Notes under the pieces: model-generated
What the model was told of the DNA's origin: nothing
Seen by the model: the letters and a program-made list of their open reading frames with translations, nothing else
The model's database searches: none
Program-made: the position numbers and the translations under genes
In this document: positions 1 through 11,463 of the stretch, one piece after another
Layout of the letters: each line of letters begins with the position of its first letter
Position numbering within the stretch: position 1 is the stretch's first letter
DNA from: Gordionus sp. m RMFG-2023
Lineage: Eukaryota; Nematomorpha; Gordioida; Chordodea; Parachordodidae
Assembly (NCBI RefSeq): GCF_954871325.1
Contig: NC_088776.1
Coordinates: 45,340,569 to 45,404,568 of the forward strand
Direction of reading: 5' to 3'
Length of the DNA stretch: 64,000 nucleotides

Positions 1-115
1 TTAAATTTAATATTTTAGGTCCAAGCCCGGCCCAAGCCCAGCCCAAGCTTATTTAAAAAATTAAAAATCCGGGCCCATGGGCCGGAAACCGGGCCGGCCA
101 GGCCCATGAAGGTCT
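1..115. mobile_element. Right end of a GGCCC-rich hAT-type MITE
   Basis: GC-rich repeats of the GGCCCGGGCC type in an otherwise very AT-rich background end in GGCCCATGAAGGTCTCTGG. The same terminal block closes elements near 15300 and 52630. The window starts inside the element, so the left end and target duplication cannot be seen. Assignment to hAT rests on related elements in this window that have 8-bp duplications. Confidence 0.55.
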
Positions 116-2639
116 CTGGTATCCATTAGTATTATGCTACTTTTATGAAAATTGATATGAATATTTTTATTGTTTTCATAATGCAATAAATTATTAGTAA
201 ATGAATTAATTTTGAGAAAGGACTGTATGAATTCGTCAGGAAAAAACATTTTAAAATAAGCTAAAGAAGAATATGTTATGGATAAATGTAACCAGGTGAA
301 AGGCCTAAAAAAGCTCTATAAAGACCCTCCAATTGGGAAAGTTTCCCCATAAATCCCTTTTTAGGAAAATCTTGGCTAAACCTATAATAGTTTTTATAAT
401 CTATATAAACTATAATTTCTAAGATCATATTGGCCGCATTTATCTATTCTTTAGTAGTATAATGTATTTATGAATTAATTTGGAATATATTTTTACCAGT
501 GTCTCTAGGGATAAGAGATGGGCAAAAGCATGTTCATTATGCTTGAATTCAATTTTAACAGACCCAAAAACCTTCTTTATTTGATTAAAAAAATATTATG
601 GACTCGTTTAAATAAAAATTATAAACTTAATTTTAATCCTTTTTTAAAAATATATTATACTTCACCTATAGATAGACTAGCGCTTGATATGAGCAGGGTT
701 GGAAATGTATGGGATAGGTACTCACCCACCAGTATAAACAACTTGTCGGTCAGCAAAATCAAAGCTGACTAAAGAATTTTACTCTAGGAAAGTTCTGGAA
801 TCAGGCAAGTTAGGTCAAAAAAAATTTCCAAGCTTAGACTTGAACCCCTAACTTGTTACCTTAATAATATATAAACCTTTCACCTCGTCATTTACAAAAA
901 AACCTTTTTTTGTATATAGAAATTTTATAATAAACATAGCAATAAATATTTTTCTAAATTATATTCATAAATCCTTTTCACAAAATTATATAAATTTAAT
1001 GGACTACCAATAATATTAAATGTAAAATTCTTTTAATATATTTGAGCTTATTTCAATTTTTTTTTAAATTAAGTTAAGTGGAATTGTAAGGTTATATAAA
1101 AAATGCAATAATAAAAAAACGATTTACGATTGTAGAAATATAAATTATCTAATTCCATTAAAACATAAGAATCATTTATCAAATTACGTGACTAAAAATT
1201 TTAATCAAAAAAAATGCGATTGTTAGATTTTGTTAACACATGAAAAAAAAATCATATAAGTTCTAATTGGTAAATACCTGTGTCGTATTGGGATATAGAA
1301 TTCAGATTCGTAATCTTTAATTTTTAAATCCTATACCGAAGAGATTTTGTATAGAGTACCAAAACATTGTGAATTTCAAACAATTTAGCCATAAACTTTT
1401 AAAAATACACTTTTATATTTTTTTAAGTAAAAATTAAAGAAAATATAAAAGTTCATATTACTGAGTGGAATATATTTCCGACCAAATCAAATTTATTAAA
1501 TTTGAAAATCGAGCTCAGTAAATCATTAAAAGTTGAGAGAATCAGAATCACAATGTATTCCATATTTAATACGAGATATATAAATATTTATAAATATCTA
1601 AAAGAGTAATCGGTTCGAATGGATATAATTTGCTTATAAAATCTTGCCACCTTTTCCAATGTATTATTTTTAATGGTATCTCCAATACACCACTCAGAGT
1701 GTTCACTTGTTGGCTACTTTTTTATATGAGAAATATGGTCCAATATCTTCCAATTAGATCGTCACTACACTCCTTGTTCTTCAAATCCTACTTTTATACC
1801 CTTTTTAGAAATCTATGATAAATATCCACTTAAATATTTGTTGTAATATAACCTTTTACAAAGCTTTCTTTACTTGATTCAGCTGCGCGCAAGTATGTTT
1901 AAAACCGACAATCCTTCAATTATATATATTTGGATTTACCCAGTGGCTCCTATACCCCCAAATTGCGGAAGCTTGAACCGACAATCATTCCATTATATAT
2001 TTTAGATTTACTAAGTGGCTCCCATACCCTTAGCTTGAAAAAAAGAAGTGACAACATTTGTTTATCTCTTCTCCAACCTTATAATTGCAAACTAAAATAA
2101 TATAAAAAGTCATCATTATTGCACAAATTTAAAAATAACTAGAAATCCTGACTAGAAAACAGAGTAATAGCTAGCTAGGTACTTTGGGTGCTAACTTCCT
2201 ATTTCAAATTAATATCATTTATGAAAAATAAAAACCGTTTTTTAAAAAAAAATAAATAGCAATCAATTTTTAAATAGTTTACACCCATTTAATATCAACA
2301 ATCTTATAAATTTTAGGGCATATTTTAAATAAGTATATACTATTTTCCTGTAATATAATCATTTTCTTATTATTTTTTTCCTTTCGCCTCAAGTAAAAAC
2401 AAAATGGTGAAAATCATATAATCTATAATTTTATAAATTATTATTTTATTGGATAATCCTAAACGCATCAAAATCAAATAAATAGAAAGGTTTATAAATT
2501 AAACAAGGTTAAGCAAATTTACAGAAATCTGTATCCGGATACAGATAGATGCTTTTTAAAATTGTATATTTAAGATACAAAATATTTAGCAAGAATTTCA
2601 ATAAGATTTAAAATACAAACTTCCTATTCAAAAAAAGTA
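116..2639. other. AT-rich non-coding stretch
   Basis: No frame here looks like a conserved protein. The one visible structure is a tandem duplication of about 65 bp (1905-1968 and 1969-2035), each copy containing a segment like AGTGGCTCC(T/C)ATACCC. The 84-codon open frame near 518-772 is low-complexity and unsupported. Confidence 0.6.
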
Positions 2640-3360
2640 TATTAGATACAAGACACTTTAATGCTGTTATTGAGAGATGTAACTGTAGAAGAATACCTAG
2701 GATGCTTGATTCCATGATATAGGGGAGAAAATAAGATTAACTATCTCTTGAAGATATTTTATGATTTTCATGCTCAACAAGTTGGTTTAAATTAATAAAA
2801 ACGGAGGAAGAACGTAAAGCTTGATTAAGTTTAGAGATGAAGAGAAAAGACCTGTTTTAAATAAAAGGTCATCAAAAATTCTTAGGACTTTGAGCTCGGA
2901 AAAAGTCCAGTTAAAGTTCTGTCATCTAGATACCAAATATTAAGATCAAGATTGAGATGCTTATCTAATTTCAGAATTAATTTATTAATTACTAAATAAA
3001 AAGAGCGGGCCATAGGGATCTTCTGAATTTTTTGTTCGGATTTGATTAAATCTATTGTATTTTAATAATAAAAATTGGAATAACTGCTAAATATAAATTT
3101 AGAGTATTCTGGAAAATTTTCTAAAATATCAGGAACAAATTGACGACGGAATGATGGTATTAAATACTTGAAGTCAAGTTTGAGAATGCATGTCTCTTTA
3201 ACGCGATGTAGTAAAATTCTCGTAACATGTGTTGCAGCCTGGAGCCACCTTTATTCCAAAATCGAGTTGAAGAAGAATAAACTTGGCACAAAGAAGGATC
3301 TTGATGCCAGATGCGTAGGCAAAAATTTCCTATGGGGTGCGAGGGAGGGGGTAGTTTTTT
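2640..3360 (-). pseudogene. Reverse transcriptase fossil (LINE-like family, copy A)
   Basis: On the minus strand, about 2985-2900, the frame reads IWYLDDRTLTGLFPSSKS, which matches the Y-x-D-D active-site block of reverse transcriptases. A nearby frame continues with a stretch like VLRIFDDLLFKTGLFSSSLN, the block after YLDD in this family. An upstream piece near 3180 (LHRVKETCILKLDF) may belong to the palm domain. Frame changes and stops separate the pieces, so the copy is dead. It resembles the minus-strand copies at 52.7-60.9 kb. Confidence 0.6.
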
Positions 3361-3539
3361 AATATTGAAATAATTTATTGCTAATAATTATTAGAATCAC
3401 CATATAAAATTTATTGGAACTATACATATTTTGAAAATTGACAATTTTGACCAATAATAAACAAAATATTTAAGCATGAATACAATATTGTTAAAAATAT
3501 CTACAGCTATATAGCCAGGAAATAGATAATTAAACATTA

Positions 3540-5000
3540 TATAATGCTTTAGAAAGTTAAACAAAATATAGTTCATGAATGGAAATTTAATCTTTTTTGC
3601 GATTGCGTTAATTTTTCATTAATTTGTTTGTAATTGAGGATTAAATCTCTATCTATATTACGTAAACTAGTCCTATCAATAGATTTGATGTCGTACTTTT
3701 GAGATAGGGTTCTATTCTCTGTAATGAAGAAAATGCCCTCTCATGTATACTTGTATAAATTGGTATTGTTGCCAAAGTACACAGTAATTTTAATATATTT
3801 GGAAAAATTACAAAATATATATTAGAGTATGTAATGCTTTCATGGCGTTTTGAAGGATTATTTAAAATTAATCTTTCATGCCAAGATTTAAATTAATTCG
3901 AAATCAGGTGCCTATATCAAGAATTTATATGTCCTAAGATGGATTTCTTGTTAATAGTATTTGCAAATGCTAAAGCCATTTGATGTACCACAAATCGTTC
4001 ATTAATGTGAGTAAAAAATGTATCCAAAAGTGAAATAAAAACGATTATATAGTAATACTCAATTGAGTCCACTTTAATAGGGAAACGATTGTTTGCCTAG
4101 GTAGTTGGGATTTGGTAAATTTTAAAATCATACAATCTCGCTTTTACATTTAAAGTTTCGTGAAATTCTTGGACGATATTATCACTTTGTTTTCTAAGTT
4201 GTAATATAATAATATTCGTGTAGCCACAGCAATATCCACTTTATTTTTTTGAAAAATACTGCATAAAACTGTTGTGTTATTAAATAACATAATAACACAT
4301 TCCAATACGGAAAAAAAGGCTGTCCTATTGAATCAAATGTATCATCTATTTCAGGCACTTGATATTTTTCCAAGACAATTTAAATAGGCTCTTCTTGATC
4401 CAAAAATGCTGTAACGCCTTAATTTTTCCATCAAATCGGAAGTGCTTTTTGCAGTTTTTCTTCTTAAAGCACGAGACGTCTTAATAGATTCTATTAGAGA
4501 TCTGCAAAGTTAGGCCTCGAACCTAATTCTATTTAAAATAATCGAGTTCGGGCCGGGCCTAATATTTTTAAAAAAAATTTTGGGTCGGCTCGGGTCGGAC
4601 CTTGGAAATTTTATTAAATATATCTAAATTTAACAATTTTATATTGAATTTTTTATGTAAAATAAAAATTTTGATTTAATTTATTGAAACCAAACGCTAT
4701 ATAACATATGTCTTTTATTTTAAGTATTATAAAAATTAATTTCTATATTTAAATAAATTCGGGCCTGGCCGGTAAATTTTTTTAAAATAAATTTTGGGCC
4801 AGGCCGGGCTTGAAAAATTAGGCCCGATGCAGATTACTAGATTCTATATTTCGCTAATAGATTTACTATCAAATTGTGATGAATAATCAGTTATTATTTC
4901 TGTCTAAAGGGTTTGGTAAATTATTATATTACTTTTAGAGTTTTGTTCATAATATTTTCTTATATCCATTAGCGTTTAAGGATTAAAAATAATAGAAAAT
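3540..5000 (-). pseudogene. hAT transposase fossil, split by a MITE
   Basis: On the minus strand, about 3900-3600, an open piece contains IHERAFSSLQRIEPYLKSTT, matching the C-terminal dimerisation block of ZMYM/TTF-type hAT transposases (ERSFSTLRRIKTYLRST in family members). Upstream pieces near 4480-4390 (TSRALRRKTAKSTSDLMEKL) and 4900-4850 (TDYSSQFDSKSISEI) lie either side of the MITE at 4495-4839. Removing the MITE brings them together. No terminal repeats of this hAT copy were found. Confidence 0.6.
4495..4839. mobile_element. 345-bp hAT-type MITE with 8-bp target duplication
   Basis: The ends are TAGAGATCTGCAAAG and, inverted, TAGTAATCTGCATCG, followed inward by GGCC(C/T)-rich repeats. 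It is flanked on both sides by GATTCTAT (4487-4494 and 4840-4847), a perfect 8-bp target duplication typical of hAT. There is no coding capacity, so it is a non-autonomous element inserted into the hAT fossil at 3540-5000. Confidence 0.85.
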
Positions 5001-6165
5001 ATGCTTCAAATTTTCGGGGAAAAAAATATTAATACATGATAACTACACAGAAGGCAACGATAAAAAAATTTAATTTCTTTTATTTAATTTATTAACAAAT
5101 ATATGTGTCTCTATTTGACAAATTTCTATTCTATATATACATCTTTTATATATGATTATTTACATATACAAAATTTAAGAAAAGAAGAATTTTACAAAAT
5201 TTAAGAAGAATTTATTTTTAAGGTTAAAGAAAAAGGATTTATTCTAATTTTACATATAACAAAGTAGAAAATGAAAAATTAATAAAGTAAGAAAATACAA
5301 TTTTGTTTTTAAAGTTAAATAATTTAAATGACCTTAAAAAGTTTTATTTTATATTTAACAATACATAAAGAGAAATTTAAAAATTAATTTTTACTTTTCC
5401 TACAATTTAAAATAGAATATAACCTTTTGAATTAGAATCTAACTTATTTGAAATAGAATAATCAATTCATTCTCACCCTTCCCCCTCCCGCTGGTTATGC
5501 GTGTGCTCGATGTGATTGCCTATAACTTTAGAGGGAATCTGACATAAAAAAAAGTGTCAATTTGCCAAATTCAATAGCGCCACTAAAGGGGAGTGGTACA
5601 GGAGCTCGAGCTCCCTGAAAAAAAATCCACTGAACGAAATTTTTTTTAATGACTCCCTATAGCCCCTGAACAAAAAAATAATAAAATTTTTGATAGCCCT
5701 TAGACCGATTTTATTTTAGAATTCAATGTATTATATATAGATTTAATACTACTTTTAAAATTGTTAACAATTGCAAAAATTCTGTGTAAAAAATGGAATA
5801 TCAATATCACTCATAATGTCTAAATATCAATCAAACATTAATAGTTGAAGCGTAATTGATTACATTTTATTTAAATTATATTCTAATTAAATAAATATAA
5901 TCGTTCTATTATTGAAAATAAGGTTAATACAATATAATGTGATTTGTGTTAGCCGAGCTTAAAATCACTAATAAATAATATTACTCATTTTTAAATTTAA
6001 TTTTATATGTCTCTTTCTAATAAATTTCTAAGTTCCAAACCAACGAAACTTCTTAATAAAATTCATAGTATATTTAATTAAATATCTTTTACTAATTTAT
6101 TTTATATTTATTAGATAATGTGATGATTTTTAAATAGAAGAAGAGGAGATAATTAAGGAATTGAA
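5000..6165. repeat. Non-coding; dispersed repeat shared with 40.9-41.2 kb
   Basis: No gene is visible. The stretch at about 5720-6060 (for example GCTTAAAATCACTAAT and AATATGTCTCTTTC-like blocks) recurs at about 40880-41190, where it lies in an element beginning CAGGGATGAGAAC. It is therefore probably the interior of the same hAT-type MITE family. A perfect palindrome GGAGCTCGAGCTCC lies near 5601. Confidence 0.5.
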
Positions 6166-6169
6166 GTTC

Positions 6170-6530
6170 AATCTGCATCTATATGAGCGATAGTGGTAGG
6201 AATAGATTGCATTAAGTATTTTATGAGGGGGTAAGGGGAAGCATTTAAATGGGGTAGACTAGGGGTAGGATAAATTTATGAAGGGTCATCTCTTAAATTT
6301 TTGTAGAGAAAATGGAGTAAAATATATAGCTGTAAAAATTAATAGTTTTATTATAGACCAAATATAATACAATGATATTGCTAAACATCGACCAAATCTA
6401 TATATTGCACACAATCATAGACATTATTTTCCAAATAAAAAAATTCTGAATCAGTTTCTGCTACCCTTCTAAAAGTTATTTAAAAGGGTTTGAGATTCTA
6501 TCAGTAAACTCATAATCATGCCAAACAATA
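6170..6530 (+). repeat. Dispersed repeat, copy 1 (also at 8600-8930)
   Basis: From GGGGTAGACTAGGGGTA through ATGCCAAACAATA this stretch aligns with 8600-8930 over about 310 bp, with scattered substitutions and indels. Copy 2 starts at CAGTGTCTACATGAG, the terminal sequence of the MITE at 7664-8257, so both copies probably derive from that hAT-type family. No open frame. Confidence 0.7.
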
Positions 6531-6879
6531 TACTATAATAATACATTCATTGTAAATGTAATTTTTTAATTGAATTCATGTTCTAAAAAAATAACTATTT
6601 TATGTTCACAATGTTTTGATAGTTGTCAGTAGAGCATAATAATTTAAATTATTCTTTTTAAAATTTATGAAGGGACCATTATAATTAAAAATAATGTAAA
6701 AATATCGCTTCCAAATTGTTTTTTGAGAAGGGCGAAGGGGGGGGGGGGTAGGTTTTAATTTTTGAGGAAGGTTTGTATCCAGTGAATATTCTGTTAGGAG
6801 ACGTTAAGTCCAACAAAGTATATTTAAAATACAGTCTTTCAATTTCAAACTAACTTTTGATAATAAAAGAAGATTAACT

Positions 6880-7215
6880 CTAGTTTTGAGAAATATAACT
6901 GATGAAAGCAAAAGTGAAAGAAGGTGGGTAAATTAATTTATATATAAGATATTATATTTGTAAAATAATGGGACCTATATGTTAGATTGAATCTGAAGAT
7001 ATGGACAATGATGGTAATAATTTTTTGATAAAATTAAGTTAAAATTCATTATAGACAAGGATCTACTGAGGATGCTATAGCAACTCTGATTATTTATAGC
7101 AACAATCCATATAAAAGTATATTGGATATGGATAATGCAGAAGTTATAGTTCAACAAAGAACAAATGGAATACTCTTTCAAATTAATTTACTAATTTTAT
7201 TTAGCTTTTTTGGAT
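6880..7215 (+). pseudogene. Exon-like unit, copy 1 of a tandem pair
   Basis: Two short coding-like blocks follow intron-like sequence. After an acceptor at about 7059 the frame reads STEDAIATLIIYSNNPYKS. A second block at about 7205-7250 reads AFLDDEERRFIMNAR. The first block is preceded by a GTAATAA...TTATAG intron-like stretch of about 41 nt, the host intron size. Both blocks recur in the next 350 bp. I do not recognise the protein. It could be a degenerating host gene or an element-encoded one. Confidence 0.4.
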
Positions 7216-7570
7216 GATGAAGAAAGAAGATTTATTATGAACGCGAGAGTTATAAATAATGTAAGCAAAAAAGTAAAGAAAATAGATTAATTTATATAAA
7301 AGTTATTTTATTTATAAATAAAAGAATCTATATGTGAGATTAAGGAGATAGGAACAATTATACTAATAACTTTATATTATAATTAAGGATAAAATTAGAT
7401 ATTCGCGTGGAATCTGATGAGGATGCTATGGCAAGTCTGATTGTTGGTAGCAACAATCCATATAAAGGTATATTGGATAATGAAGAAGTTGTAGCTTAAC
7501 AAAGTAAATTTCATGAAATTCACTTTTAAATTAATATTATTTAGATTTCTTGAATAATGAAGAAAAAAGA
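7216..7570 (+). pseudogene. Exon-like unit, copy 2 of the tandem pair
   Basis: Same block order as 6880-7215. The frame SDEDAMASLIVGSNNPYKG appears near 7415-7470, then a degraded second block FLNNEEKRLNE near 7548. Differences fall partly at third positions and the residues stay similar, so the pair probably diverged under coding constraint for a time before this copy acquired stops. Function unknown. Confidence 0.4.
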
Positions 7571-7663
7571 TTGAATGAATGATAGAGATTAAAAAAATGG
7601 TTGCACAGCATTATATTATAATTGCATGACTCAATGTGAGTTGCTAAACACTATATTGCCTTG

Positions 7664-8257
7664 CAGCGTCTACATGGCAGAAAATTTAATGGAGGCAACC
7701 CCCCCCCCCTTTACAAAATCTACCCCATACCCCCCCTAAAAATATAAGCTGTTTGAGTAACTCTATTGATATTAATTAAAGAAGAAAATATAATCTGGGA
7801 ATCTTCAATATTGAATGTTTGCTAATTATTAAATAAATAATTGGAAAGGATTTATTATATTCTTATTGAAATTTATATTAAAATTAAACATATGTGCATG
7901 TTAACCTCTATACTTTTAGGAAATTAGCAAATAAGAATAATATTAATATTTTACGTGTGAAATTGTAAAATATTATGGTAAAAAAATAATAAAAAGGCTT
8001 AAAATTTAAATAGAAAAAAATTTATAGTTTCTTATTATTTGTTTCTTTTTAATTGATATTTGTCAGAATAAAATCAACAATAAACATCATATCTCAATTA
8101 TTGAATTTAAAAAGTATAATTCAAGTCAAAAACTACCTACCAAAAATCAATGCCACCAAAAATTAATGTCTACCCCCTCAAAAAATATCTACCCACCAAA
8201 ATGCCAATGCATTTTGGAGACATTTGTCTCCTACCCACCCTGGCCATGTAGACACTG
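7664..8257. mobile_element. 594-bp hAT-type MITE with perfect 8-bp target duplication
   Basis: The terminal inverted repeats are CAGCGTCTACATGGCAG and, inverted at the right, CAGTGTCTACATGGCCAG. TTGCCTTG flanks both ends (7656-7663 and 8258-8265). Subterminal regions are C- or G-rich (a 13-C run at the left). A perfect inner palindrome GGAGACATTTGTCTCC lies near 8216. No transposase. A second end of this family starts near 8599. Confidence 0.85.
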
Positions 8258-8265
8258 TTGCCTTG

Positions 8266-8598
8266 TGTAGAAAACTTTAGTATTTTAGTCATCATTTAAC
8301 ATTTTAGTAATTTAGATATCATTTACACTTTGGTAATTTAGTCATCATTTACATTTTATTCACTTTATTAATTCAATCACAATTCATGTTTTATTTATCA
8401 ATCGTAATACAAAAAAATCATGAAAAGATAAGTGATGTCAATAATCTATTAAGAAGTTAACCAACACCTATTATATGAAACGTAAATATATATAATCATA
8501 TCTTAATGACGAATATAACACATAATATGTAAATAGAATATTACAATAAATTACTCCTTTACTACAAAAACTATTATCAATTGAGACAGTGTAGAAAC
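8266..8598. other. AT-rich non-coding stretch
   Basis: Low-complexity sequence with repeated TTTAGTCATCATTTA-like phrases at 8280-8350. No gene or RNA signal seen. Confidence 0.5.
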
Positions 8599-8930
8599 CA
8601 GTGTCTACATGAGTTGTAGGGGTGGGAATAGTTTACATCCAATTTTTATTGAGGGTGGTAGGCCTTTAAGGGGAGTAGACTAGGGGTAAGATAAATTTAT
8701 TGGAGGATTATCTATTAAATTTTTAGATAAAATAGAGCAAAATGTATTGCTGTAAAAATTGATACTTTTATTATAGACTATTATAATACAATGATATTGC
8801 TAAACATCTACCAAATTGCACACGACATTATTTTCCAAATAAAACAATCTCTGGATCACTTTATGCTCTCATTGAAAAGGGTTAGACATTCTAAGTAAAC
8901 TCATATTCATGCCAAACAATATTATTACAT
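8599..8930 (+). repeat. Dispersed repeat, copy 2, upstream of NSE4
   Basis: Begins with CAGTGTCTACATGAG, matching the terminal repeats of the 7664-8257 MITE, then aligns with 6170-6530. No matching right terminus appears before NSE4, so the copy is truncated. It ends about 65 bp before the NSE4 start codon and so forms part of that gene's upstream region. Confidence 0.6.
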
Positions 8931-8994
8931 CTGTCAAATCTGACGGAAATTAGCATAAATTCATTATATTTTTTAAAAAAAATTTGAATCCGAA

Positions 8995-10158
8995 ATGGAA
9001 AATAATAATCTAGATATTAATGACAATCACAGTGTTGCAGATCATTATATAGATGGTCTAACTTTTTTAGAAGGTATTAATTAAATGTTTATAGGCCAAT
9101 TTTGCTTTAGAAAATCAAGGTACTACTCTGAAGGATCTATCTAATTTATTAGATAAAACTCAAGCTATTTATTCTCAAGGTAATTTCTTTATGATATTCT
9201 AAAATTATATATTTCTATTAGTAAAGGATATTGTCACATTGAAACTTGATGCCCAACTCTTGGCATCACTTGCTAAAACATTTGAAAAATATGTTGAAGA
9301 TAATCCAATTTGTGAAGATTTATATCCCAAATATGACCCAGATAAATGGGCTAAAAAATTGGTATACTAGCATTTATGTTAAATTATTATATGATTAATT
9401 AAAGAAAAAAACTATAAATTGTTCTGAAATCAATCAACAATTTTGGAATAATTTAAGTGGCCATATTCACTTTAACTTAACTGAACCTTTTAATTTTATG
9501 TAAGAAATAATGTTATTTATTAAGCATTAATCATGAATTTAAAAGGTATGGGACTAATCTTCAAACTTTCACTGAAAATCAGAATCTGATAACAAATCAA
9601 TCCACAACATCAGGTTCAAAACAAGATTTAAAATCTGATAAAAACACAACAAGAATAAATTATAAAGAAGACCGGAATAAAAATGAAAATTCTCTGAGGC
9701 GAGCAACTAAAATAAATCAATCACAAATCTTTAATTCTAATAATCCAAATGACACGACTACAAATAATGAAGTTGAAAAAATTTATAAAATTCTGTACAA
9801 AAATGTGGACCAAGATAACACTGTGCCCTTTTGGCCTCTAGTTGTGAACACAATCTCTTTTGAAAAAACAATTCTAAATATTTTCCACATATCTTTTTTA
9901 TTGAAGGATGGACATGTCACTCTTTTAATCAACAAAAATGATAAGGTTAATGATACACATGATACATCTGAAGAGGAGGGAATTGATAGACTTGTGGGTA
10001 CATATCAACCTAGACTAAAACTTTTACAGTCTAATGAAGAGATTCAAGTTGACTTAGCTGATGATTTACCTGAAAATAATCAATTTCTTTTTACTTGTTT
10101 GGAATTAACAAAAAACCAATGGACACTTTTAAAGCGTGTTGTTAAGCCCATTAATTAA
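8995..10158 (+). CDS. NSE4: NSE4, non-SMC element 4 (kleisin) of the SMC5/6 complex
   Basis: Five exons (8995-9073, 9111-9179, 9222-9361, 9405-9499, 9546-10158) join in frame into 331 codons. The four introns are 37, 42, 43 and 46 nt, all GT-AG. NSE4 is the kleisin that bridges SMC5 and SMC6 in the nucleus during DNA repair and chromosome maintenance. The N-terminal kleisin region shows LLDKTQAIYSQVKD then LKLDAQLL (residues 39-63), the family pattern before the conserved helix. PFNFMYG (124-130) matches the F-x-F-M-x-G motif. The C-terminal winged-helix domain starts at VPFWPLV and includes SFEKTILNIFHISFLLKDG (232-250), the signature of Nse4_C. A low-complexity Asn/Lys-rich linker (about 135-210) separates the two. 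Length is normal to slightly short. The start is the first ATG in the exon 1 frame. No break is visible, so the gene looks intact. Confidence 0.92.
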
Positions 10159-11010
10159 AATAATAACATTGATCAGATCATTTTAATTATAAATTTTCTT
10201 GTACAGATAAAAGAAATACAATACTCAATCAAGAAATTATTTTTTGATAATTGATGAACACTAAAAAAGAAATTTTATATAATATATATACACAATTAAA
10301 AATAAATATAAAATACATTAAAGAAATAAAATTTGAGAGAGATATAGGCACAGATAAAACTATCTCTTTGAGAATTTCAATTAGAAAATTTAGGGGGATT
10401 ATCTATTAGACTGCTTACTTCATTTTATATAGCTTAAAACAGAATTTTATGAGCCATGGTCTAGGATTAACTTGATATAATCGAAGAGATAGCTCAAAAC
10501 ATTTATTTTGATGATCTATTAGTTGCATTCCTCAATTGTTTTTTTCATGAATAATCACAAAAAATATGGTATACAACTGGTAAATATTTAAAAAGAATTT
10601 AACCATGAATAATAAAAGTAACTAATAAATAAAAAGAGAAAATCACCACATAATGAATCATGGGCAAAAAGTTATAAAATATATATAAAAATTTTGGATT
10701 GGGTTTTTGGCCTAATCTGTAATATTTTATTGCCCAATCCAAGATACAATTTTGTAAAAATTATTCATTCCTGCCAGTAATATTTTTTTACAAAAGAAAA
10801 GGCATAATTTTTTTGTTCCAAATTAACATTTCTTTTTTTAAAAAAATAAAATCCTGCCTCAATTTAAACGAGATGTATTACTTTTTTGTTTTTTCTAAAT
10901 TAAAACACAATAGCTCAATTTGTGCGCACTATTATTTATTGTAATTTTATCTTTAAAACTGTCATACAATATACTACATATTATATTACTAATAATTTAT
11001 AATTATAAAA
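10159..11010. other. NSE4 downstream region, no confident gene
   Basis: On the minus strand, about 10528-10415, a 37-codon frame starts MQLIDHQNKCFELSLRLYQV. An overlapping frame ends LSYLFDYIKLILDHGS. Neither has clear family similarity and their frames conflict, so they are not called. An inverted repeat GGATTGGG/CCCAATCC (about 10697-10704 and 10733-10740) could form a stem-loop with a loop of about 28 nt. The rest is AT-rich with no visible signal. Confidence 0.4.
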
Positions 11011-11017
11011 AATATAG

Positions 11018-11260
11018 AGTATAACAATTGTTAAAAAATATGCATATTTACATGCATTCAGATCTTATAAAATAGCTGTTATCATCGATTCAAATATTAA
11101 TATAAGGTCTAGAAAACATCTTGTATACACTTGGAATGTGATTAAGGAACTTGATTTTGATTGTATTTACAATTATAATTATCCCGACCTCGAAGATGAT
11201 TTTGAATCATATGCAAAAGAAAGATATAAAAAGTCAAAATATTTTACTATCAATCCTTAA
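11018..11260 (+). CDS. Unidentified terminal exon, 80 residues
   Basis: After a possible acceptor (AAATATAG at 11010-11017) the frame stays open for 80 codons to TAA at 11258-11260. It includes SYKIAVIIDSNINIRSRKHL, then YTWNVIKELDFDCIYNYNYP, then an acidic/basic tail LEDDFESYAKERYKKSKYF. Amino-acid composition is more protein-like than the surrounding frames, which run to Asn/Ile/Lys repeats. I do not recognise the family and found no upstream exon. It ends about 200 bp before the convergent RRP9 stop. It could be the last exon of a gene whose other exons lie upstream, or a chance frame. Confidence 0.4.
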   Translation, partial: SITIVKKYAYLHAFRSYKIAVIIDSNINIRSRKHLVYTWNVIKELDFDCIYNYNYPDLEDDFESYAKERYKKSKYFTINP

Positions 11261-11463
11261 ACTTTCAGTTATTAGAATTAAATTTTTTAAAAATTAATGA
11301 AGAATTTATTTAATTGATAACATGACAATTGTCAGTATTTATTTTTAAGAATTAACAACAAAACTAAATTATTCGATTTTTATTTATAAATTGCATTTTA
11401 TATACACAACTGCAAGCCTGTTCAATATAATCTTTTTTAAATTTTGCTCTAATTTATGGTATC

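Noticed and set aside
518-772. 84-residue protein
   Set aside because: Composition follows the AT bias; no splice partner or motif.
10415-10560. Small minus-strand gene beginning MQLIDHQNKC
   Set aside because: Two overlapping frames are equally open, neither is conserved to my knowledge, and no splice partner joins in frame.
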